Origin: Udeniomyces pyricola
Lineage: Eukaryota; Basidiomycota; Tremellomycetes; Cystofilobasidiales; Mrakiaceae
Direction: 5' to 3'
Length of the DNA: 64,000 nt
Assembly (NCBI GenBank): GCA_039545295.1
Contig: BCIK01000031.1
Location: 1-64,000 of the forward strand
Under the pieces are notes generated by a model. It was not told where the DNA came from, did not search any database, and saw nothing but the letters and a program-made list of their open reading frames with translations. The translations under genes were made by a program, and so were the position numbers. Below are positions 22,057 through 34,246 of the stretch, piece by piece (the stretch's first letter is position 1; every line of letters begins with the position of its first letter).

Positions 22057-25000
22057 ATGATGGTTCCCCGACGAGCTCTGAGGTTCGTAATATTCGTCTA
22101 ACTTTTCTTGGCACCATCTTCCTTCTTTTAGCCTGTGCAGCCCTGACTGCCCCCAGAATCGTGCTATCGCTCCGAGTTTCCGATGGACCACCCCCCTGCT
22201 TTCGTGTTCCCCGCTATGCTGAGATCAAGCACATCTCTTCTTTTCTGTGCTTAGGCTCCCCTCTGCCACGACCCTTCGTTCGCTGTCGACGACGGCCTCG
22301 ACTGACGCCAAAGCCACACCTTCGACCCCAGTGAGGAAACCGCTTGTCTCGAGCAGGGACAAGAACTACGTTCGCATCAGGTGAGTCGGTCTCTTCCAAG
22401 GACGGTGGGTCTTGCAATGGATCCGGTGCTGGCGTAAGGAGAATAGTCGTCGGGTTGGGACCGAGGACAGTGATTGTAGTAACGTAGAGTCGAGGTGAAT
22501 AGGGGAAGAAAAGTAGATGGGCGCGTGCTAAGGCAATTTCTTTCACTTCCTTCCGGTTCTTCGTCCCATTGCGTTTTGTCGGGTCCATCGGCTTTATTCG
22601 CGTGGCGTTCCTACAGAACCAACCTCAAAGGTGATGCCCTCCTCAACACCCCGAGGCTCAACAAGGTCTGTCCCTGTCTAGTCTCTGCAATGTGTTTCTT
22701 TAGCCGCGGTCGTGGAGCTGATCTCGTTTAGCCGATCTCGTTTTTATATTTCAACGTAGGGCGCCGCTTTCACTCGAGAGGAGCGATCAATCTTTGGACT
22801 TGAGGGAATGCTTCCTTACGAGGTTTGTCCTGACCTTCACCCGCACACATATTTCCACGATCGTTAATCCTCGAGATTGGTGCTGACTAAACACGTCTCT
22901 ATCAACATAACCATGCGCTCTGATGTCGCCTTGACCTAGGTTCATGGCCTTGAGATCCAGTGTGAACGAGCGTATCAGCAGCTTCACAAGCAGCCGACTG
23001 TTCTGCTTAAGCAGTTCGTTCCCTGAGTTTTCTGTTGTCTCCTCTTCATTGAACTCGATCTCAGGAAAACTGACGAAAGTACCATCTCGCTTGTTTGTAG
23101 TGCCTTCTTGGCGTCATTGAGAGATCAGAACCAGGTATGTCGGTGACTTCGGACAGATGGTTTCATCAAAACACCACTTATCTGATCTTTCGATCTGAGA
23201 CTGACCTTTGCATCTGATGAACGTGCCATCGATGACTAGGTCTTGTTCTACAGGCTCATGTCAGATCACCTCAAGGAGCTGCTCGGTATCCTTTACACCC
23301 CTGGTGCCGCTGAGGTACGTTGGGAAGACTGCACGGACTTGCCTCCTTTGTCCTCTAGGTCGCCATTGTATAATTTAGCTCCTGATCAAACATCGTATCT
23401 GCTTCGTCATTAGGCTGTCTCCAACTACTCTCGACTTTTCCGACGACCTACTGGATGCTACATCTCTTTCCCCAATGCTGACGGCATGAAGGCGCAGTTG
23501 GAGTCCCATCTCTACTCGCTGAACCGACAGGCCGATTTGTCTGAGAACAAGAGTCCGAACAACGAGCGAGAGGCTCCGATCGATCTGGTCGTTGTCACGG
23601 ACTCGGAGGCCATCCTCGGCATCGGAGATCAGGGGTGCGGAGGAATTACCGTGGGTGTCAAAATCTTCGAGGTCTGCCTGCCAGCAATTTGAAAGTGTCA
23701 TTCTGTAACTAACAGGCTTGCTATTCACATCGCCAGATCTCGACATCTAAGGCTGCTCTGTACACCCTCGGAGCGGGTATCAACCCTAACCGTATCTTGC
23801 CCGTCGTCCTTGATGTTGGAACCGACAACCATGCTCTCTTTTCTGACCCGCTTTACCTCGGATGGAAGCGAACGCGTGTGCGTGGAAAGATCTACGATGA
23901 CTTCATCGACAAGTTCATCAACAATTGCAAGGAACTCTTCGTGCGTCAACTTTCCTTCCATGGATCTACTGTCTTCTTCCGTTGCTCTGCAAACACAGCT
24001 GACGCATTCGCTATCGTATCGCAGCCCGACGCTCTGATCCACTTTGAGGTTCGTACCGGCTTGATGTTGTCGACAGACATCACTTCGTCACATCTTGCCA
24101 ATTTCTTATCTTCCCTTGCCTCCTCATTTCACCAGGACTTCGGACTCACAAACGCCCAGCGACTTCTCGACAAATACGCCGGTCAGTTTTTTACTCCTTT
24201 TTTTGGTCTTCTTCTTGGCTGCTTGCCCGCATAACTCCCGAGTATCTGACTGACGTCAATTGTTTTAACAGACAGCATTCCGTGCTTCAACGACGACATT
24301 CAGGGTACCGGCGCTGTCACCCTTTCGGCTCTCATGGCGTGAGCAATAGCGTTCTGCTGTCGTCCCTAGAGAAGAGAGCTTTCGAACAGATTAACTAATC
24401 GTTTTGGCGTCTCGTTCCTGTCCTTCTATAGCGCTGTCGGTGTCACCAACTCGACGCTTGCCGACCAGCGAATTGTTGTCTACGGTGCCGGCTCGGCTGG
24501 TATGGGTATTGCCAGGCAAATCAGGGACGGTATGTGCCTCATTGATGGGCTGAGCGCCGACGAGGCCAATCGCAGGTTCTGGTGTGTCGACCGAAACGGG
24601 TTGCTCGTGGAATCGGTCAGTTTGTGTGCCTCTTCGCGCGCTTTGTCTCCCCTCGGCTGGTTTCAGACATTGGGGCCAATCACAAATCTTGCTCTTAATG
24701 ATTCTGATTCTTGCATGTGTCTTTTCAAATTCACAGATGGGCGACTCGCTTCGACACTCTCAGCTTCAATACGCTCGACCGGATACCGGTGAGTCTTTCT
24801 TTCTCTTCTATTCAGGTGAGTTCTCCACGATTGCTGACACTGGTCTTATGTGTTGACCAACTGTGCATCAGAGGTTGCTCATTGGCCTCGAGCCAACCCT
24901 GACCAGGACGCTCTTCGACTGCTCGACGTCATTCGAGCCGTCAAGCCGACCGTTCTCATCGGAACGTCAACCCATTCTCGATCTTTCACTAAGGAGATTG

Positions 25001-25929
25001 TGCAGGAGATGGCTTCGCACGTCGAGCGACCTATCATCTTCCCCATGTCTAACCCCACCAGCCTCGCTGAGGTCGACCCGGCCGATGCATTTGAGTGGAC
25101 GGATGGCAAGGCTTTGCTCGCAACTGGATCGCCTTTCCCGCCATGCGTCTTGCCTAACGGCAAGCAATATGTTGTTGCCCAGACCAATGTAAGCTGTTGG
25201 CGCATCTCAACGTCGCACTGTATCCCAGTCTTGCACTGAACACAATACTTTCTTTCCCTTCAGAACGCTTTGATCTACCCGGCCTTGGGTCTTGGAGCAA
25301 TCGTTTCCAAGTCCCGCACACTCTCGCCAGGAATGGTTCGTTCATATTGTTGTATTCAGGCGACCTTACGTTAGAATGCCTACATATTGGCAGGGAATAT
25401 GCGCTCTGTCGAAATCAGATTAGGTTTGCTCATCATCGGACAATTATATTGTCTCGCTTTTTGCAGTTCGCCGCTGGTGTCCAGGCCCTCGCTGCTCTGT
25501 CGCCTGCTCTACTCGATCCTGGAGCTTCGCTTCTGCCAGATTTGCCCGAGGTCCGGTTCGTGTCCATCAAGGTCGCTGCTGCGGTCATCAAGCGTGCTGT
25601 TGAGGAGGGTCACTCGCGTGTGCCCGAGCTTGAGGGTATGAGCATGGACGATATCGAAGAGAGAGTAAGTCTCTTCCACGTCTCCTGTCATGATGTTGAA
25701 ACCGCCCACACATGATGACGTACCGAGCTCACACCAACGTCGTACATATATTGACACCATAGATCCGTAGCTCTCAGTGGGATGCTGTTTATCGTTAGTT
25801 CTCACTCCTATCTTGACATGTAACATCGCCGCACGCGATGCCGTTTACTGATCCGATTACGGCTTTTTGCACTGTCCCATGGTTTGTTCAGGTCCTCTGG
25901 AGTTGGTCGACTCGCCAGACGATTATTAG
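22057..25929 (+). CDS. MAE1: NAD-type malic enzyme, mitochondrial (multi-exon)
   Basis: Decarboxylates malate to pyruvate with reduction of NAD(P); the fungal Mae1 type works in mitochondria. The start (ATG ATG at 22057/22060) gives MMVPRRALRLPSATTLRSLS, an Arg/Ser/Leu-rich targeting peptide. Exons then join through RTNLKGDALLNTPRLNKGAA, EERSIFGLEGMLPY, QVLFYRLMSDHLKELLGILY, TPGAAEAVSNYSRLFRRP, the site block VVTDSEAILGIGDQGCGGI, VVLDVGTDNHALF, IHFEDFG (metal ligands), FNDDIQGTGAVTLSALM, and the nucleotide-binding VVYGAGSAGMGIARQIRDG. The C-terminal part runs through PIIFPMSNPTSLAEV and ALIYPALGLGAI. The last intron begins inside what looks like a terminal TAG: TATC|GTTAGT ... TTTGTTCAG|GTCCTC restores VYRPLELVDSPDDY and a stop at 25929. 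Confidence 0.95.
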
Positions 25930-26479
25930 TAGAAGTATCTGTAGATATTATGATATTTTGGAACCAATCGTCGCAAGTTGAGGCAAGATTTGAATGATTC
26001 ACCTTCGACCTGAATTCTGTCTTCTGTCTCCTGCGCCCATCCCATATGCCTCTCTGCTTTCACGCGTCGGTAATTACGCATATGCGATGCATTTGGAACA
26101 ATTTCGCCCGGTACGATTTGACTTTCCAGCTTAACCCGTCATGACCCGAGACGCATCTCAGCCAGACTTGATAGCACCGAAAATTTGCATTAGTGCAGGG
26201 TTGCAAAAAAAGGAAACAAAACAAAAACAGAGAGGGAAGAACAAAGTACTGAAAGATGAAAAGGGAAGGCATATGAGCTTGGAACGGTCTAGAGCCATTG
26301 CGTTCACGGCAAAGACAGAGAGAGATCTTTTGAAAGGGCAATAATGCTCCAATTCATGATAAAGGAGAACAAGAACAGCAGATGGATACATGATGGGTAT
26401 GATGGGTATGATGAGGTAAGCAAACAAGAATCAAGTACGAAAAGCAAAACGACATAACACAGACGCAAGCAGGCCGAAA
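25930..26479. terminator. Convergent 3' spacer (malic enzyme / GT61-like gene)
   Basis: A 550-bp spacer between convergent stops. It has an A-rich segment at 26205-26260 and short direct repeats (ATGATGGGT near 26391-26410) but no coding signal. It must hold both 3' processing regions; no specific signal can be assigned. Confidence 0.45.
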
Positions 26480-28900
26480 TCAACCGTCATCGGCTTCTTC
26501 GTCATTGTTGAGGCGGGCTTTTACGATGGCAATGACGGCATCAGCGTTGATAGGAATGGCGTTGCCTTGAAATCCTTCAGGGTAGGCAATGGCTGGTTGA
26601 TTGGGGGCGGTAAACGATCTGATGCCGGAATCGAGATGCAGAAAGTCAGGACAAGAAGAAGGGGAGAAAGGAAGATATGAGACAAGAAGATACAATGACG
26701 CACTGATCATCCCACATGGCGTAGTGTTGTATGCCGAGTCCACGTGCGGTGAATTCGTAGTCATACGCGAACCCGCCCGGGTAAAAGAACTCGATGATAG
26801 TGGCGCGGGGAGTCGGCTTCATCCACAAGAGATGCGTGAGTCCGTTGCCGTGAACACCCATCATGACAGTTGACCGGGCCGCCAATCGGACCTGTTGCTG
26901 GTTGTCGAGCTTGGACCTGGATAGAATAGTAGAAATGGGCGAAACCGGTGAGGAAACAAGAGATTTAGAGCGATTTCATTTCGGGACCACGACTGAATCA
27001 GTTATTTGGTAAAAACGAATTCGAGAAAAACTTACATGTCAACGATGTTGAGTTCCCACCCCTCCTTACCACACGTCTCTTCGAGAACCTTGACGAGCTG
27101 GTCATGATCGGCTGGCTTGAGCATACGTCGACCCCAGTTCTGTCGCGAGACGTATGTGATTACGGGAACTGGACGCTGACCAGGGACGAGGTCTGAGTCG
27201 GGAACTCCGACGTATGAAAGCAACGATCGTCGGATTGGTGACCACCAATAAGGCGAAGCAGGAAGAACAAAGGCCTCACTACGGGGGTGAATTCCAGTTG
27301 GCAACACGTGAGCTTCTGTGACTGACTAAACGCTCGAACACAAAGGAGGGATGACAGACAACGCACGCAGCATCTCGGAGTGTTGTTGCATACATGGGAC
27401 CTCTGGAGGCAGCGGCTCTATCAGCAAACACGATCTGGTCGTAAACGAATGGTCGATCAAGCGAGAATCGGTTGAGGCTGGGAATCCAGTGCGAGGTGCG
27501 ATCGGCGATAAAGTCGGCCGAAAACTCGAGCTTAGTTCGGGGGAAGACGGATTTCATCTGTTTTACATGTGAAGCCATCACGCAGGAACAAGTGAACGGT
27601 CATGAGAACACTGACTGGTAGCAAAGTGAAGCCAATGTCAATCAAAGTTGAAGTGACTGAGGACAACATACGATGAGAGCGTTCATGCCAGAGTAGTCCC
27701 TCCAGTGCTCGACATCAGTATGAGGAAAGATGATGCGTCGGGGCATGCCGAGATGAGAAGTCTTGCCTAACGAGGTGATGCCGAGATCCATGGATGTATA
27801 GGTTCGCCAAAGGCCAAAAAGGAGCTCGCTACAAAACAAGGGAAACGGCTCCGTATCAGCATACTCAAGAATATCCTCATTTGGGTCGGCGATATGCATT
27901 CTCTGATACAAAAGCAGGTGGCCGAGAGGCCGAAAGGAGCAGAATAAGGAAGTTAAGGTATACTCACGCCGCGAAATGATAATAGTGGGTGATGAATTGA
28001 GGAGGATCGTTGACGAGCCACGTACCGCCTCCCTGTCGAATTGGTTGACCGAACTCATCAGACCCATTGTCGTGTCCCCATCCGAGCAGCTCCTTTGCCT
28101 GAGCGGGAGAGATAATGCGCATGTCTTGATCGGTTGGCTCTCGCAGAATCACCTGCTCCGGGCCGTTCTCGATAGGTGCCCCGGATGAGGTGATATCTCG
28201 GATAGCAGGGAAGCGTGATGGATGCGAAGTGAGGATCAGGAAAGTGGAGTTGTGCTGGTATAGATTTTTAAAGATGGTCCATCCTGTTGCGGTAGTTGAT
28301 GCCGATAGGACGGATCAGCCAAATCCATCGCCGAATGTAGAAAGAGAGAAGTAGCGAGAGCGGCGAGCTCAAGAGAACTGCGGTAATTTAATCGTCCGAA
28401 CTACGTCGGCCTTACTCACCTGGCGCGTGCTGGACAAGCTCAGTCTCGGCCCAGACACCACTAGTAACGGCCTGCTCGTATCGGAAGCTCTCCTCTTCGA
28501 TGACCCGTTCTCGCTCGAGATCCAGCGGACCAACGCCCTCATGCCAACGGTGACCCTCTCCTTTACCTAGGGTAAGACCATGGTCCTCGTCCCAAGAGAC
28601 AATGGGGTTTCCGGGTTCATCCCGGGTAGCGTGAAGGAAAGCAAACCCTGAGACGACCGCGAGAGCAACAAGGAGCCATTCTCGCTTGGATGGGGGCTTG
28701 AGCCAGGAAGAAGAGACGGACTTGATGGGAGCAGGCGGAAGAGAGGGGTTCAAAGGGCCCGAGGGCTCCTGATCGAGAAGGGGCTTGCTGAACTCGGTTG
28801 AATGCTTCGTGGATGCGAGGGAATGTGATGAGGATGATGCCGATGAAGAGTGGATTGGCAGGATTACCGATTTGGCTCTTGAGAAAAAGGAAGGCGACAT
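26480..28900 (-). CDS. GT61-like (DUF563) glycosyltransferase, type II membrane protein
   Basis: Fungal family 61-type glycosyltransferases add xylose or GlcNAc-type sugars to glycans in the secretory pathway; the exact donor here cannot be told. The start at 28900 gives a Ser-rich cytosolic tail followed by one hydrophobic anchor, EWLLVALAVVSGFAFLHA, then a lumenal domain. Conserved blocks in order: PIRQGGGTWLVNDPPQFITH YYHF, ELLFGLWRTYTS, PRRIIFPHTDVEHWRDYSG, RPFVYDQIVFADRAAASRG, VPVITYVSRQNWGRRML, and the family core GVHGNGLTHLLWMKP then IIEFFYPGGFAYDYEFTARG and GIQHYAMWDDQ. The C-terminus is INADAVIAIVKARLNNDEEA. The frame stays open upstream to an ATG at 29242, but that extension is Pro/Ser-rich and is probably 5'UTR. 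Confidence 0.87.
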
Positions 28901-29949
28901 GAGGGCAAAGAGCGAAAGATCAAGAGGGAAGGAGAAAGGGGGAGGGGGCGAAGAACAAGGAGGAGGACGGGAAAGCGAGAAAGAGGCGAAGAACGGCGGC
29001 GGCCAACGGGCTCCGGAGTCTATCGGATAGAATGGGCCAAGAGGGGGGGGGGCTGATAGCGAGGTTGGGTTGGGTGAACGACGGTTGGGGGGAAGTGTAA
29101 GAAGAGAGAGTGGCGATGATGGATGATGAGAGGATGGTGAAGGTTGGCAGGTGATCCGGGGAGGGGAGGAGGGGGGGATCAAGTCGGATAAGAACACTGC
29201 ACTGATGAGGCGGGCGAACAAGGGGGCAGCTCGAGACAACACTTGATTAACGGATCATCGATCATCGATCATCGCCCGTCGCTTGTCGCCCGCCAATCCC
29301 AGCAAAGGGGTCTTTCCATCCGGCCATCGGCGCGTCCGTTGGGCGCCATCATCGAATCATCCGCCACTGGCCGGCCAGCGTCCAGTACCTAGGCCTCAGG
29401 CCTCAGGCGTTGGTACCTCCTCAGCCGTCTCACTCGCGCCGCGCCGCAGCGCCTCGCCTTTTCAAAAAGGGATGGTCCATGGTCACCTCCCCTGCTCAGG
29501 GGATCGATCACTACCCCTGTCCACCCACTACTTTGCGAGGCGCGACAACTGATGAAACAGTAAATCAATCACAAACCCATTCGATCAATGCTTTTCGTGC
29601 CAATCGTCGCGTATATACAAGTGGTCATGAAAGGCCTCGCGCGCTATACTGGCATTGTCGACTCGTATCGATCGATGAGTCCTCACGAGTAGTCAATACA
29701 ATCAGGCCGGTCGATTTGTAGATCAAAGATCTGATTCTGTACATATATATATATATAACCATATCCGCTCGCGGATCGATTCAAGTAATTAAATGTACGA
29801 ACTGCTAACTGATCATGTACCAAGTTCCTCGCCCGCGTCTCGTAAGTCGTCTCTCCACCCAACGCTCCCAACGCCTGCCTCGCTCCCTCCGACCCTTTCA
29901 TCCTTCCATCAATTTCCGCCCTTTCACTCAATCACAGTCAGGCCCACTC
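28901..29949. promoter_or_regulatory. Divergent promoter region between GT61-like gene and RNA14
   Basis: About 1 kb between divergent starts. It contains a tandem ATCGATC word (29254-29272), the GC-rich word AGGCCTCAGGCCTCAGGCG (29392-29410) resembling that in the 14.1-kb spacer, and a (TA)n tract at 29743-29757. No conserved coding frame was found. Confidence 0.45.
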
Positions 29950-32900
29950 ATGAGCTCAGACAAACCTCCATCTTCACCATCTAGCTTGATTCCTGAACAC
30001 CTTCACCCGCCTACACACCTCGCTTCGTCTGAGACCGAGCAGACCGACGATCTTATGGAGACGAACCTCGAGCCAAACGACACCTCGACCGTCGCTTCCA
30101 CTGCTGCCCTGCCCACTGCTCAATCTAGTATCACTGTGCCAACTGAAAGCGACGAATCGTCAACTAGCGAGGCTGCAGGGTCTGCGAGTCTCTCTCTCTC
30201 GAAGCCTGATGTCGTCGAAGCTGCAAACCCACCCCGCGATTCCATCGCCCCTCCAGCGCCAGACGACGCGACTACCAGGGATACTACTACTTTGGCCTCT
30301 GCCGCGCTTCCATCCGCCAAGCCTCCACCTGTAAACCCTCAGCTCGAGCTCGCTTCCAACGGAGCTAGCTCGCGTCAGTCTACCCCGCTTGGTGATAGTC
30401 TCCCTATCAGCGCACCCTCAACGCCCATCTCGCGTCCAGATTCGCGAGCAAAGGCTGTCAAGCCCGTCGCGTCTATCGAGAATCCGCCCACAGGCATTTC
30501 TTTACCCGCTGGATTGACCGAAGAGAGTCCCAGCGTTGTTCGAGAGCATATCGCCGTCCAAGCCTACCGTCAAGGTAAGTGAGATCAGCTTAGCCCAAAT
30601 GGAGATGCCGAACAGTGCTCATTTAGCAGTCCTCCCATCTTGAAGCCACTCGCTGACCCACCGGGACAATCGCTTTCCCATTATCGGTAGACCCCACAAA
30701 CCCTCACCCAATCCTGACCCTCATCGCTTCATCGACGTCCCAAAGCGAACTGGAGGACGTTAGAGTGTGGTACGAAGTTTTTCTGAAACTGTTCCCGACC
30801 GCCGTAAGTAGTTGCTCCTTTCTGACCTCTTCTATTTGGCACAAGTCTCCGTTGCTGGGCTGACAGTCAAAACATATGCTCGTTGGCTCGTCTGGTACAC
30901 TAATTCAACAGGGACCTCAATTTCTCTCTTACATTGAGCTTGAGCTTGCGCACGATAATCAAGCCCAGGTCGAGGCTCTCTTTTCGCGTGCATTTGCTAA
31001 AAGCGCAGCGACTGGACCGATCTTTCCGCTTGCGTACCCTCCTCTGTGGAGTAAGACCCGATGTTTATGTATTCTTCCCAATGATGGTGCCACTACTGAC
31101 TGTCTTGGCGGTGCCGTGTTCGTTCTCAGCCGCGTATCTTCATTACATTCGTCGTCAGAATCCCCTCCCTCCTCTTCCACCAAGCGCTCAGACGCTTCCA
31201 TCCAATTACCTCGCCGCGAGAGCCACCATTTCCAAAGCATACGAGTTCGCAGTCGCTCATGTTGGTCTCGATCCGCTATCGACCCCCATATGGAAAGAGT
31301 ACATCCAGTTCGTCAAAGAAGGCGAGACCAGGACAACCTGGGAGGAGCAGGGTAAGGTCGCCGAGCTGCGCAAGGTATACACCAAAGTTCTCAAGATACC
31401 CGTCGAAGATGTCGAGGGAATTTGGAGAGAGTACGACATGTTTGAGGGCAGCGTCAATAAAATCACCGTACGTTGTGCCCAGTGTCAAACTCGAACTCTT
31501 TGTCAAGCATCTCTCGCTCCTCTGTCAGAATGTCCCGACATATCGTTGAAATCACCGACTCGAAACTGATATGTCTTTCATTATGCTCTCCCTGGTCTGA
31601 TGTATGCTTCCAGGCCAAGAAATTCCTCGCCGAGCGTTCGCCTGCATACATGACTGCCCGATCAGTCCTCAAGGAAATGCGAAACAAGCTGCCGAGCTCG
31701 GCATCAGCCTTTCCTGCGCCTCTGCCCCGTCGACCAACTTGGACAGATTCAGATAGATCCATCATCGCTGCATGGAAAACTTTCCTGGAATGGGAGATGG
31801 CTAATCCGTTGGAGCTGGAAGAAAAGGATGACGTTCAAGCTCGAGTCACCTATGCGCTTAGAAAGGCGGTTGGGGGCGAGGCTCGATTCTTCCCCGAGAT
31901 TTGGTACGTCGTACCTGGCTTGACCTTTGTGACTTTTCGGCGCAAAACTCATCACTGACATAGCACTTTGATCCCTCCCAAGGTATATTGCCTCAAAGTA
32001 TTGTCAGAGCTTGGGAAGGACGGACGACGCTGCTGGTTATCTGAAATGTGGTATCGAAGCAAATCCCTCGAGGTGTGTGCAGCATTTCACGATTGATAGT
32101 CTTACCTTATCTCGAACATACAGATCAAATGTACAAATGTAATCGCGAACTGACACTTCTCGACACGGCGTGTCTGTGGTGCAGCTTCCTTCTCTCCTTT
32201 GCACTCGCCGAGCTTGAAGAGGCCCGCAAAGCGTTCCCCGCAGTCCACGCCATCTTCAATTCCCTCACCAACCAACTTCAGACCGATTTGACTAAGATCC
32301 GCCAATCGACGACGGACGAGGTCGCAACAGTTCTTGCTGCGCTCGAGGAAAAGTTCTCTAGCATGATTGGAATGCCTCAGCTTGGTCTGGAGGGAAACGA
32401 GATGGATTCGGCTGAGACCAAGAGAAGCCAAGGCGAGGAAAAAAGGAAAGCCGAGGAAGAGATTCGAGAGCGACGAAGTAAGGAACTTGAAGAGGCAGAA
32501 AAAGCAGCTGGGCTCGTCTGGATCATGTATATGCGATTCGCCAGGCGATCCGAAGTGAGTACTCGCATGTGCGTTTTGAGCAGATCGCAGAGCCCATTTG
32601 CTTAGTGTACAATATCGTTCTTTACCGTTCTTCTCCTTCAAGGGCATCAAATCAGGTCGTCAAGTCTTCTCGAAAGCTCGGCGGTTCTCCGGTCTTGCCT
32701 GGCAGGTCTACGAGGCATCCGGTACGTTAGGGTTCCTGCTTCACTTTTATTCTGTCTGGCGCGATCTGACTAGCGTGGTATTCGTAACAGCATTGATGGA
32801 GTATCATTGTAGCAAGGATCCGAGCGTGGCGACCCGAATTTTTGAACTCGGACTCAAAGTCTTTGGCGAAAAGGTGGAATTTATCGACCGTTACCTTTCC

Positions 32901-34106
32901 TTCCTGATCACCATCAACGACGATCAAAGTGAGCATTGACATTATCTTTGCTCCCGATGGCACGCTGTAATCAGTTCGTCTATCTGTTTTGGTCCGGGCT
33001 GATGTAAATCATGACTATCCCTTCTTTTGTAGATGCCCGTGTTCTATTTGAAAAGTCAGTCGCTCGCTTTGCCGCTGAAGTCGCGCGCCCTCTCTGGGAG
33101 CGATGGGCTCGGTACGAATACCTCTTCGGCGATATCGCGTCTGCTCAACGCCTGGATACTCGTTTTGTTGAAACGTTTACCAAAGGTTCTTACCAGTTTT
33201 TACTTAATTCACAAGTCAATCACGCCGCATGACTAACCTTATAATCATTGATCACTTGAATCCATGATCAGATTCGGCCACTAAGAACCTTGCTCGTCGA
33301 CACTCGTACGTTGGAATCGATGAAATTGCCCGCATCGACCTCGGCTTCGGTGCACGCGCTACACCAGCTCCTCCGATTCCTTCATACCAGACGGCCTCGT
33401 CGCAGGATGAAGAGTCCGCAGCACCTTCTCAGGCAATCGCTAGCACCATCATTCCAGCTAGTCCAGTTTCTCAGATCGCGCCTGGGATCACCATCAAGCG
33501 CCCGGCGACTTCCGATGTCGCCGATCGGTCGACATCTATTGACCAAGGGGAGAGGTTATCGATGAGAGATCAAAAGAGGCCACGGATCGCCTCGCCGGTT
33601 CCCGGCCCAGTTCTAAACGTTCCCGTCGCAGCCGTGGGACCACTAGGGAAGCGTGTCATGGACCATGGGTGGGGAATTAAACCCATTGGTGGAGGGAGGG
33701 AAGCGAGTCCGGCAGGTGCCGGTGGACCAGATAGGATTCCACCTCCCCAGGCGACACGATCCGGACCGGGTGGTTCGACGAGGGTCGTCAAGATGGCGGT
33801 TCCTGGATCACTGAAGTGGCTTGTTGGACTTCTCCCACCGCCAGCAACGTTCGATGGTGCGTTGCAATATGACATTTAAGTGCCGCACTTATAAAAACAT
33901 TTCTTGCGTGTGCATTTGGCTCACTACCCAATTTGTCCTCGTTTGTCACTGTGATAATAGGTCCAGGTTTTCCAACGGAGGAGCTTATGAACATCATTGG
34001 CGGTGTGGAGCTTCAGCCAATCTTCCCTGCCCCACCTGCCGTCGCACATCCAGCACGCGGCGCAGGATCGTCTAGACGAGTGGGGGGACGGGGCAACGAC
34101 TGGTGA
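29950..34106 (+). CDS. RNA14: RNA14 / CstF-77 mRNA 3'-end processing factor
   Basis: Scaffold subunit of cleavage factor IA (human CstF-77), built of HAT repeats and needed for pre-mRNA cleavage and polyadenylation. The first 200 residues are Ser/Thr/Pro-rich and probably disordered. HAT repeats follow: VRVWYEVFLKLFPTAGPQFL, SYIELELAHDNQAQVEALFS, LHYIRRQ, IWKEYIQFVKEGE, VYTKVLKIPVEDVEGIWREY, WKTFLEWEMANPLELEE, GLVWIMYMRFARRSE-GIKSG, RQVFSKARRFSGLAWQVYEA, SVATRIFELGLKVFG and ARVLFEKSVARFAAE. The conserved C-terminal monkeytail region includes PGSLKWLVGLLPPPATFDGP and FPTEELMNIIGG, ending RRVGGRGNDW at 34106. ATG 29950 (MSSDKPPSS) is preferred; an upstream ATG at 29815 would need to read across a likely 5'UTR intron (GTAAGT at 29840). 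Confidence 0.93.
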
Positions 34107-34246
34107 GACGGGAAGGATGAAAAAGGAATTTAAGAACTTTGGATGATATGTTATTTCTCCGACTGTTTCTCACGTAAACTGGATGTGGATCAGGTCGTCA
34201 TTATCATATATCAAGTGGAATCGTCGTGACCAAATCGCCTATTTAG
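34107..34246. terminator. Convergent 3' spacer (RNA14 / SET-NAP)
   Basis: Only 140 bp separates the two stop codons, so the transcripts probably overlap at their 3' ends. The sequence is relatively A/T rich around 34128-34175. Confidence 0.5.

Noticed and set aside
28901..29242. N-terminal extension of the GT61-like protein (ATG at 29242, open in frame)
   Set aside because: The extension is Pro/Ser-rich, reads like pyrimidine-biased 5'UTR, and would move the membrane anchor far from the N-terminus. The ATG at 28900 gives a normal type II layout.
29664..29700. Hammerhead-ribozyme-like word (CGATGAGTCCTCACGAG)
   Set aside because: The required CTGATGA core is not present (TCGATGA), and no GAAA partner or closing stems were found.
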